Source of the DNA: Methanobacteriota archaeon
GTDB taxonomy: Archaea; Thermoplasmatota; Thermoplasmata; Methanomassiliicoccales; Methanomethylophilaceae
Reading direction: 5' to 3'
Assembly: GCA_012719315.1 (NCBI GenBank)
Contig: JAAYAP010000030.1
Location: 1-14,045 of the forward strand
Length of the DNA: 14,045 nucleotides
Shown: positions 1-5,022 of the stretch, one piece after another
Numbering within the stretch: position 1 is the first letter of the stretch
Layout: each line of letters starts with the position of its first letter
Notes under the pieces: model-generated
Told to the model about the DNA's origin: nothing
What the model saw: only the letters and a program-made list of their open reading frames with translations
Database searches by the model: none
Position numbers and translations under genes: made by a program

Positions 1-439
1 AGATGCCGAAGATCGATTCCAGATGGGTCCCCACGTCCCGGAGGAGGTTCAGACGGTCCTCCTTGACTTTGGAGAAGGTCTCCTCGTGCGGGATGACGTT
101 GCCCTGCGCGTAATCCTCGGTCCTGAGGATGCCCACGATGCCCGTCCTCACCCTGGTGACGCCCTTGTCGTCGAAGGTCTGTTCGTACAGATAGAAGGAA
201 TCGCCGTCCTGCTTCAGACTGCCGTCGGCGATCAGACTCTCCAGTCTCGCTCTCGCGCCATGGTATCGCCGGTCCGGATCCGGTCGGAGGGTGAGGTTGG
301 TCACGTTGCCGGGATGGCTCTGCAGCCTCTCGAGGTGATCGGGTCCGATCACATCGTACGGGGGGGATATGCGGTCTTCGACGGTCTCGTCCGCTTTCAG
401 TTCGGGCCTGTATCCGGGGAACGGGAGGAATTCAACCAT
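1..439 (-). CDS. DUF1015 family protein, 5' part (cut by window edge)
   Basis: The visible 146 residues begin MVEFLPFPGYRPE and carry family signatures: ISPPYDVI at about residues 24-31, and NVIPHEETFSKVKEDRLNLL followed by HLESIFGI at about 114-146. This is the N-terminal part of the DUF1015 family (COG4198), a widespread conserved family of about 400 residues, so roughly two thirds lie beyond base 1. Its biochemical role is not settled to my knowledge and I assign none. The ATG at 439 is chosen because the family starts with a short lead-in to the PFPGYRP-like segment. No Shine-Dalgarno sequence precedes it, and an AT-rich patch lies about 25-35 bases upstream, so it may be leaderless. It runs in the same direction as the tRNA gene upstream. 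Family assignment is confident; function is unknown. Confidence 0.85.
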   Translation of the reverse strand, partial: MVEFLPFPGYRPELKADETVEDRISPPYDVIGPDHLERLQSHPGNVTNLTLRPDPDRRYHGARARLESLIADGSLKQDGDSFYLYEQTFDDKGVTRVRTGIVGILRTEDYAQGNVIPHEETFSKVKEDRLNLLRDVGTHLESIFGI

Positions 440-460
440 GGTATCGTCCGAGCATGCATA

Positions 461-480
461 AGGTTAATTCATATTTCAAT
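461..480 (-). promoter_or_regulatory. AT-rich candidate promoter of the DUF1015 gene
   Basis: This is the only AT-rich patch between the tRNA and the DUF1015 start. On the minus strand it reads GAAATATGAATTAACC, centred about 25-35 bases before the ATG at 439, the usual place for an archaeal TATA box on a leaderless or short-leader transcript. The match to a TATA consensus is only fair. Confidence 0.35.
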
Positions 481-554
481 ATTGATTAGAATCGGACGGC
501 TTCGCCGCGGACCGTGCGGCATCCAGCGCGACCGGCGGGGTGCAAGGGGAGGAG

Positions 555-626
555 AGGGCTTGCCGGGATTCGAACCCGGGTGTTCGGCTCCGAAGGCCGA
601 AAGGATATCCACTACCCCACAAGCCC
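555..626 (-). tRNA. tRNA-Arg, anticodon TCG
   Basis: Read on the minus strand the cloverleaf closes well. The acceptor arms GGGCTTG and CAAGCCC pair over 7 bp. The anticodon stem TCGGC/GCCGA holds the loop CTTCGGA with anticodon TCG, which reads CGA arginine codons. The T stem CCGGG/CCCGG encloses TTCGAAT. The D arm is weaker (GGGT region with a G-T pair) and contains the usual GG. The variable loop is 4 nt. CCA is not encoded, as is usual in archaea: after CAAGCCC the minus strand reads TCTCC. The discriminator position therefore reads T, which is unexpected for an arginine tRNA. No intron is visible in the anticodon loop. Confidence 0.95.
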
Positions 627-653
627 GTTCTCGCGCCTACAATCCGCTCGCTG

Positions 654-662
654 TATTAATTT
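654..662 (-). promoter_or_regulatory. TATA box for the tRNA-Arg gene
   Basis: The minus strand reads AAATTAATA, centred about 32 bases before the first tRNA base at 626. Transcription would then start about 5-7 bases before the mature 5' end, leaving a short leader for RNase P. It is the only AT-rich element in this spacer on that side. Because the motif is nearly symmetric it could also be seen from the plus strand, but hypE has a closer candidate of its own. Confidence 0.55.
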
Positions 663-715
663 GTTGAGTCGGTCCGCATACGCGGCCGGCGTATCGCCGT
701 CCCAACCGAAAAGTC

Positions 716-723
716 CAATATAC
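716..723 (+). promoter_or_regulatory. TATA box for hypE
   Basis: CAATATAC lies about 24-26 bases before the ATG at 744, so transcription would begin at or next to the start codon. A purine-rich GGAGAGGAT at 726-734 could act as a Shine-Dalgarno only if transcription starts further upstream, so the leaderless and leadered readings compete here. Confidence 0.5.
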
Positions 724-743
724 ATGGAGAGGATGCACGTCCC

Positions 744-1790
744 ATGCCCAATGTCGTCATGAACCACGGAGCCGGCGGAGAGATGATGCAGGAGTTCCTG
801 AACAAGCACATCGTGAGGCATTTCCCCAGCATGGACGCAGAGGTGCCGCTGGATTCCATGGATGATTCGGCGGTGGTCGACGACATAGTGTTCACGATAG
901 ACGGCCACACGGTCAATCCGTTGATCTTCCCCGGCGGCGACATCGGCAGGCTCTCGGTGGCCGGCACGGTCAACGACATCTCGGTGATGGGGGCGTCCCC
1001 GCTGGGCCTGGCATGCTCGGTGATCATGGAGGAGGGTCTGGACATAAGCATCGTCGACACGGTCATGGACAGCATGGGCCGGACCTGCAGGGAATGCGGC
1101 GTGCCGGTGGTCACCGGCGACACCAAGGTCATGGAGTCGGGAGCGCTCGACAAGATGGTGATGACCACGTCGGCGATCGGCAGGAGGTCCCCGTTGCTCG
1201 ACGGCAACCTCCGCACGGCCGCCGAGTACCGGCAGGTGTCCAACAGATGGTGCACGGACGATAGCATCCGGCCGGGCGATGCGATCATCACCTCGGGCTA
1301 CATCGGCGACCACGGTGTCGCCATCCTCTCGTTCCGCGAGGGTTACGGATTCGAGAGCGAGATCAAGAGCGACGTCGCACCCCTCAACAAGATGATCGCC
1401 GCCGGCCTGAATGCGGGAGGGATCGTCGCCATGAAGGATCCGACCAGGGGAGGGCTGGCCAACACGCTCAATGAATGGGTCTCCAAATCGGGGATCGGGA
1501 TGGAGATCGACCAAGAGTCCATCCCGCTGAGGGACGGCGTCGTCAACGCCTGCGACCTCCTGGGGATCGACCCGCTCAGCATCGGCAACGAGGGCAAGGC
1601 GATACTGGCATGCGTGCCCGAGATGGCCGATCAGGTCGTCAAGGCGCTGAGGTCGACCCCGGAAGGCCGGCATGCGGCCGTCATCGGCTATGCCACCGAG
1701 GCGCCGGCGAGGGTCATCCTGCGCACCGAGATCGGCGGCCGCAGGATCCTGGATGCCCCTTCGGGCGATCCGGTGCCGAGGATCTGCTGA
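744..1790 (+). CDS. hypE: NiFe-hydrogenase maturation factor HypE
   Basis: HypE accepts a carbamoyl group from HypF on its C-terminal cysteine and dehydrates it with ATP to a thiocyanate, the source of the cyanide ligands of the NiFe-hydrogenase active site; it acts in the cytoplasm with HypC and HypD. The 348-residue product has HGAGG at residues 8-12, the AIRS-type ATP-binding segment FPGGDIGRLSVAGTVND at 62-78, TGDTKV at 124-129, KDPTRGGLAN at 231-240, GNEGK at 281-285, and the diagnostic C-terminal PRIC at 345-348 with the acceptor cysteine last. A stretch at about 150-173 looks longer than in typical HypE and is probably a surface loop. The ATG at 744 is used; ATG 759 (MNHGAGG) is a possible alternative. 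No other hyp gene is in view. The gene converges on apt with 9 bp between stop codons. Confidence 0.97.
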   Translation: MPNVVMNHGAGGEMMQEFLNKHIVRHFPSMDAEVPLDSMDDSAVVDDIVFTIDGHTVNPLIFPGGDIGRLSVAGTVNDISVMGASPLGLACSVIMEEGLDISIVDTVMDSMGRTCRECGVPVVTGDTKVMESGALDKMVMTTSAIGRRSPLLDGNLRTAAEYRQVSNRWCTDDSIRPGDAIITSGYIGDHGVAILSFREGYGFESEIKSDVAPLNKMIAAGLNAGGIVAMKDPTRGGLANTLNEWVSKSGIGMEIDQESIPLRDGVVNACDLLGIDPLSIGNEGKAILACVPEMADQVVKALRSTPEGRHAAVIGYATEAPARVILRTEIGGRRILDAPSGDPVPRIC

Positions 1791-1798
1791 TCCTCGGC
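1775..1798. terminator. Perfect hairpin at the convergent hypE/apt junction
   Basis: Arms GCCGAGGATC (1775-1784) and GATCCTCGGC (1789-1798) form a perfect 10-bp stem around a 4-base loop. It includes the hypE stop codon at 1788-1790 and ends one base before the apt stop at 1800-1802, so both converging transcripts would contain it at their 3' ends. There is no T-run beside it, so it may stabilise mRNA ends rather than act as a classic terminator. Confidence 0.6.
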
Positions 1799-1799
1799 C

Positions 1800-2324
1800 T
1801 CAGTTGCCTTCGTAGGTGATCAGGGACTCGACATCGTAGCCCTTCAGCACATCCCTGCCGTTGAGTCCGGCGAGTTCCATGACGAAGGCGATCTTGACCA
1901 CTTCGCCGCCCAGGCGCTCGGCCATGTTGATCATGGCCCTGGTGGTGCCGCCGGTGGCCATCAGATCGTCGATGATGACGACCTTCGAGCCTCTTTTGAA
2001 GCTGTCGGTGTGCATCTCCAGCGTCGCCGTCCCGTACTCCAGGTCGTACTCCTCCGAGATCACCTCACGGGGCAGTTTCCCTTTCTTGCGCACGATGACC
2101 AGGCTCTTGCACATGTTGTACGCGACCGGCGCTCCGAACACGAAACCCCGGGCCTCCGAGCCCAGCACGGCGTCGAATTCGATGTCTTCCAACATCTTGC
2201 ACAGGCCGTTGACCGCCAGGTGGAACCCCTTCGGATCCTGTATCAGCGAGGTGATGTCCCTGAACATGATCCCCTTCTTGGGGAAGTCCGGTATGGTTGT
2301 GATGAAGTCATCCAATCCGCTCAT
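1800..2324 (-). CDS. apt: Adenine phosphoribosyltransferase
   Basis: This purine-salvage enzyme joins adenine and PRPP to give AMP and pyrophosphate in the cytoplasm. The 174-residue product has the N-terminal base-binding segment IPDFPKKGIMFRDIT at 11-25, GSEARGF at 55-61, the flexible-loop segment RKKGKLPRE at 79-87, and the PRPP-binding motif VVIIDDLMATGGT at 115-127. Length and motif order match bacterial-type Apt throughout. The ATG at 2324 is supported by a TATA box 25 bases upstream with no Shine-Dalgarno, so the mRNA is probably leaderless. It is divergently paired with hpt across a 147-bp spacer, which puts both purine-salvage phosphoribosyltransferases under one shared control region. 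The 3' end meets hypE head-on. Confidence 0.95.
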   Translation of the reverse strand: MSGLDDFITTIPDFPKKGIMFRDITSLIQDPKGFHLAVNGLCKMLEDIEFDAVLGSEARGFVFGAPVAYNMCKSLVIVRKKGKLPREVISEEYDLEYGTATLEMHTDSFKRGSKVVIIDDLMATGGTTRAMINMAERLGGEVVKIAFVMELAGLNGRDVLKGYDVESLITYEGN

Positions 2325-2344
2325 GAAGCCTGGATTGCGTCATC

Positions 2345-2353
2345 GGTATATTT
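2345..2353 (-). promoter_or_regulatory. TATA box for apt
   Basis: The minus strand reads AAATATACC, preceded by an A-rich run. Its centre is about 25 bases before the apt ATG at 2324, which predicts a transcript starting at the initiator codon itself. Confidence 0.65.
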
Positions 2354-2434
2354 CATTTTTCGGGGGCGATGCCGGCATGCGCGCGTCATCTTCGGAATCC
2401 GGTCCGCACGGGAGGCGGGACCGTCGATGAACAA

Positions 2435-2443
2435 TACAAATAT
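2435..2443 (+). promoter_or_regulatory. TATA box for hpt, deciding its start codon
   Basis: TACAAATAT is centred about 33 bases before ATG 2472, placing the transcript start near 2465 and giving a very short leader. An in-frame ATG at 2427 lies upstream of this element and so would not be on the transcript. This is the reason for annotating hpt from 2472. Confidence 0.55.
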
Positions 2444-2471
2444 CCCGTATGCGCGTTACGGGCACGTTATC

Positions 2472-3041
2472 ATGCTGCAGAAGCTGAAGGAGAGTCTGGA
2501 AGGGTGCCCGATCGTGGACCTCAACGGGTACGATTACTTCGTGCATCCGCTCGCCGACGGTGTGCCGGGCATAGACCCGTCGCTGCTGGACGAGGTCGTC
2601 GACCGCATGATCGAGATCGGCGATCTGGATTGCGACCGCATCGTCACCTCCGAAGCCATGGGCATCCCGGTGGGGACGCTTCTGTCATACAAGACCGGCA
2701 TACCGCTGACCATCGTCCGGAAGAAACGTTACGGCCTGCCGGGCGAGACGAGCCTCAGGCAGCACACGGGCTATTCCAAGACGGACATGTTCATCAACGG
2801 CATCGGCCGGGGCGACAGGGTCGTCCTGGTCGACGATGTCGTGAGCACCGGAGGCACTCTGCATGCCATAGCCGAAGCCCTCAGGGAGGTCATCGGCGCC
2901 GAGATCGTCGATATCCTCGTCATCTTCGATAAATCGGACCGGACATCCTCGCCGGATATCGAGAACGGTCCGAGGATCAAGGCGCTGATGAAAGTGGCAA
3001 TCGAAGAAGGCAGGGTGGTCTACCAGCTGCCACCCTCCTGA
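2472..3041 (+). CDS. hpt: Hypoxanthine/guanine phosphoribosyltransferase, archaeal type
   Basis: The enzyme converts hypoxanthine or guanine plus PRPP to IMP or GMP. The 189-residue product starts MLQKLKESLEGCPIV, as archaeal HGPRTases do. It contains YDYFVHPLADGVP at 20-32, IVTSEAMGIPVGT at 57-69, IVRKKRYGLPGE at 81-92 and the PRPP-binding motif VVLVDDVVSTGGT at 117-129. It is a stand-alone catalytic domain with no helix-turn-helix, which argues against the related regulator GfcR. The reading frame is open far upstream, but similarity starts at MLQKL and the TATA box at 2435-2443 excludes earlier starts. It is transcribed away from apt. The exact base preference (hypoxanthine versus guanine) cannot be read from the sequence. 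Confidence 0.88.
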   Translation: MLQKLKESLEGCPIVDLNGYDYFVHPLADGVPGIDPSLLDEVVDRMIEIGDLDCDRIVTSEAMGIPVGTLLSYKTGIPLTIVRKKRYGLPGETSLRQHTGYSKTDMFINGIGRGDRVVLVDDVVSTGGTLHAIAEALREVIGAEIVDILVIFDKSDRTSSPDIENGPRIKALMKVAIEEGRVVYQLPPS

Positions 3042-3054
3042 GGAGGTAAGAGTT

Positions 3055-3072
3055 CCTGATCCCAGGATCAGG
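3055..3072. terminator. Hairpin after hpt
   Basis: CCTGATC and GATCAGG pair perfectly around CCAG, 13 bases after the hpt stop; the inner C-G pair can extend the stem to 8 bp. A smaller stem, CCTCC/GGAGG, brackets the hpt stop codon at 3034-3046. The hairpin also lies about 50 bases beyond the end of the small minus-strand reading frame at 3125, so it could serve both converging transcripts. No T-run follows on the plus strand. Confidence 0.5.
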
Positions 3073-3124
3073 TTGGCGCGGTCATCCGTCGAGTCTTGCG
3101 AACCAGATGTGCGGATAGCCTTTC

Positions 3125-3229
3125 TCAGTCGAAAGTGCCAAACGGCCTGCCTTTCACTTTAGGGCATCCGTTCCAACAATCGTGGTCCTCGCCGCAGTGT
3201 CCTGACATATTTCTTTTGCCTATTGTCAC
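3125..3229 (-). CDS. Putative small Cys-rich protein (about 27-34 residues), function unknown
   Basis: I do not recognise this product. The frame from GTG 3229 encodes 34 residues; an internal ATG at 3208 gives 27. The core is SGHCGEDHDCWNGCPKVKG, with three cysteines and two histidines in a metal-site-like spacing (HC-x3-HDC-x3-CP), followed by RPFGTFD and TGA. Support comes from its setting: a strong TATA box at 3262-3269 places the transcript start near 3240, and GGAGG at 3233-3237 follows. That element is only 3 bases before GTG 3229 and 24 before ATG 3208, so neither start is well placed. Just past the TGA, another frame reads EKGYPHIWFARLDG and stops, which suggests either a frameshifted gene remnant or recoding. 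It could also be part of a non-coding RNA. Confidence 0.35.
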   Translation of the reverse strand: MTIGKRNMSGHCGEDHDCWNGCPKVKGRPFGTFD

Positions 3230-3261
3230 TTGCCTCCTGTATTATGTCTAACGAAGTACAA

Positions 3262-3269
3262 CTATATAA
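3262..3269 (-). promoter_or_regulatory. TATA box on the minus strand for the small gene
   Basis: The minus strand reads TTATATAG in an AT-rich setting, one of the best TATA matches in the window. A start about 26 bases downstream falls near 3240, just before the GGAGG at 3233-3237. No plus-strand gene begins within reach, so the promoter is best assigned to the minus strand. Confidence 0.5.
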
Positions 3270-3308
3270 TGATTGTTTATCGCCGGAATAACTCTGCATT
3301 TCGTGCGG

Positions 3309-3349
3309 ATTCGTGATTCGATTACGTTATTCGCAGTTTGATTACGAAT
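3309..3349. repeat. Imperfect inverted repeat in the 3042-3395 gap
   Basis: ATTCGTGATT (3309-3318) and GATTACGAAT (3340-3349) are near inverted copies, with a further GATTACG at 3320-3326 between them. The element lies between the small gene's promoter and the 3' end of the regulator gene. The rest of 3270-3395 shows no convincing gene; the regulator transcript probably ends here. The repeat could be an operator for the promoter at 3262-3269 or a transcript-end structure. Confidence 0.3.
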
Positions 3350-3395
3350 ACACGCATGAATGTCCGAGGCGGTATCGGGTGCGCGGCCCCGGCGC

Positions 3396-4898
3396 TCATG
3401 CGATCTTGATCACTCTGACGAAGTCCGGAGGCGGCGGGAACCTGATGTTGTAACTGTCGCCGGTCAGCAGCTCGAGGCCGTGCTCCAGAAGTCCCTTGTA
3501 GAACGGTTTGATGAAGCCGAACGTGCAGAACGTATCGCTGTTCCGGTTGAGCACCACGGTCAGAGGCACGAAATCGGTTATCCTGGGGAGGTATCCCAGA
3601 CCCATATCCGTCTCGCAGACCTTCTTCAGGAATCCGGCGGCGGTGATGTTCTTGTCCTCGGCGACGAGGAACTCCGCGACCCTCACACCGACGTTGCCGG
3701 TTATATGGCGGATATCCTCGCCTGCGGAACGGAGGTTGAAGTTGAGGGTCTCGAAGAGGGCTTCGTACCCCGCCATCACGCTCTTGAGCTCCCTCTCCAG
3801 CCGGATATCCCGTTCCGGCTTCATGGTGACGCATGGTTCGGTCGTCAGGATCACCGGCAGCCCTTTGATGCGGTAACGCACCATCTTCGAAGACGGCAGC
3901 GCATCCGCCCCGATGACGCCGAGCTCACTCAGCTTGGACAGGTTCGAGTGAACCGTCACCAGGGGCATGCCCAGCTCCTCGGACAATTCCCCGGGGGAGG
4001 CGGAAGACCTCCTGATGTGGTGCAGGATCCGTATCTGCGTATCGTTGCCGAGCAGCACCGACCTGCCGTCCACGTAGTATATCATGAAGGGCCAGGATTC
4101 GTCGTTCACATCGGGGATCGTCCTGCGCACGGCCGAATCCATGGGGACGTTCCCGTCGTAAGGCGAGATGCGCATGACCGTCCGTCCCTCCGCGTCGGAG
4201 GTCAGCGATGCGACGCGATGCTTCCTGCCGGTATGGACATCCATCGTCTCCACGGCGTATCCAGCGGCCAGATCGCACATCATATGCCCTGCTATCCTCA
4301 TGCGGGAGTGTAGTGACAGCACGATGTTCAGATCGCCCTTGTCGAAGGCGACCGCCGCATCGGAGAACGCCACCTTGGTGAAATGGTTCTCCAGGTACCT
4401 GGCGACATCCTCCGAGCTCATGCCCGAGACCAGCCGTCTGTGTTTCGACGCGAGGATCATGCCTCCTCTGGTCAAGAGGTCCCGCATGTCCAAGCCCATC
4501 CTCATCGCCTCCAGGGCCATGATCACGAGCATGCACGGGTAGTGGCCTCCCCTCACTTTGACCATATTGTGCAAGGCCTCCTCCTCCAGTGCCTCGTAGT
4601 CCTCTCCGATGTCCGGGGGGCACGGACGGAGTATCACGGTCGAGGTCGGCACATATATGACCCTCCTACGGTCGCTTTCGTCGACGTAGGAGGTCACGAA
4701 ACCCCATCGCTCCAGTTTGCTGACGTTGGATTGGATCGAGGTACGGCTCCGGCCGAGGGCGAGCGACAGGTCGGACGCGGTCATACCCGACAATGCGAGC
4801 GCGTCCATGATCTGGAGGCTGACCTCGTTCGTCAGGTATCTGACCCCGTTGTCGGTGACGAACACCGCGTATCGGAATCCGTATTCGGCATCGGCCAT
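3396..4898 (-). CDS. Duplicated winged-helix transcriptional regulator (500 residues)
   Basis: I recognise no named family. The protein has two winged helix-turn-helix domains, at about 24-92 and 284-352, each followed by 150-170 residues of unknown fold. The halves align: SIQSNVSKLERWGFV (55-69) matches TVHSNLSKLSELGVI (315-329), and each HTH is preceded by a short hydrophobic strand ending in VTDNGVRYL or VDGRSVLL. This indicates an internal duplication of an ArsR/MarR-like unit, so one chain may act like a dimer. No membrane segment is seen; the domains after each HTH may sense a ligand. The start at ATG 4898 is preferred over 4934 because a TATA box at 4923-4930 overlaps the longer version and sits 28 bases before 4898. 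It is divergent from the arginine decarboxylase, a natural candidate target. Confidence 0.75.
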   Translation of the reverse strand: MADAEYGFRYAVFVTDNGVRYLTNEVSLQIMDALALSGMTASDLSLALGRSRTSIQSNVSKLERWGFVTSYVDESDRRRVIYVPTSTVILRPCPPDIGEDYEALEEEALHNMVKVRGGHYPCMLVIMALEAMRMGLDMRDLLTRGGMILASKHRRLVSGMSSEDVARYLENHFTKVAFSDAAVAFDKGDLNIVLSLHSRMRIAGHMMCDLAAGYAVETMDVHTGRKHRVASLTSDAEGRTVMRISPYDGNVPMDSAVRRTIPDVNDESWPFMIYYVDGRSVLLGNDTQIRILHHIRRSSASPGELSEELGMPLVTVHSNLSKLSELGVIGADALPSSKMVRYRIKGLPVILTTEPCVTMKPERDIRLERELKSVMAGYEALFETLNFNLRSAGEDIRHITGNVGVRVAEFLVAEDKNITAAGFLKKVCETDMGLGYLPRITDFVPLTVVLNRNSDTFCTFGFIKPFYKGLLEHGLELLTGDSYNIRFPPPPDFVRVIKIA

Positions 4899-4922
4899 GT
4901 ACTCATATGATGCACAGGATGG

Positions 4923-4930
4923 TATAAAAC
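4923..4930 (-). promoter_or_regulatory. TATA box for the duplicated regulator
   Basis: The minus strand reads TTTTATAC, centred about 28 bases before ATG 4898, with no Shine-Dalgarno between, so the mRNA is probably leaderless. An in-frame ATG at 4934 lies upstream of this box and is therefore rejected as the start. Confidence 0.6.
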
Positions 4931-4942
4931 CCATCTTATGGG
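4930..4942. repeat. Palindrome next to the regulator TATA box, possible operator
   Basis: CCCATCTTATGGG is a perfect 5-bp inverted repeat with a 3-base spacer. It sits directly upstream of the regulator's TATA box, where the TFB recognition element lies, and about 30 bases upstream of the decarboxylase TATA box. A protein bound here could repress the regulator's own promoter and influence the divergent one. A second inverted repeat, GCATC/GATGC, spans 4951-4968. Confidence 0.35.
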
Positions 4943-4972
4943 CTCAAGCCGCATCCGCGTGCCGATGCTCGC

Positions 4973-4980
4973 CTATAAAT
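4973..4980 (+). promoter_or_regulatory. TATA box for the arginine decarboxylase
   Basis: CTATAAAT predicts a transcript start near 5003. This leaves a leader of about 20 bases containing AGGAGG at 5012-5017, 5 bases before ATG 5023. Unlike its divergent neighbour, this gene therefore uses a Shine-Dalgarno, and this decides the start codon. Confidence 0.65.
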
Positions 4981-5022
4981 CGGCATACTCCCCTGCATCG
5001 CATCGTCGGAGAGGAGGATGAT

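Noticed and set aside
23..667. Plus-strand frame of 214 codons
   Set aside because: It runs antisense to the DUF1015 coding region and straight through the tRNA; its translation has no recognisable motif.
2010..2471. Long upstream extension of hpt
   Set aside because: It is antisense to apt and crosses both divergent promoters.
2471..3041. hpt as the transcription regulator GfcR
   Set aside because: The protein begins directly with the catalytic domain and has no helix-turn-helix.
3042..3395. Known structured RNA (RNase P RNA, SRP RNA, cobalamin riboswitch) in the gap
   Set aside because: I looked for their conserved boxes and did not find them; short stems exist but none is diagnostic.
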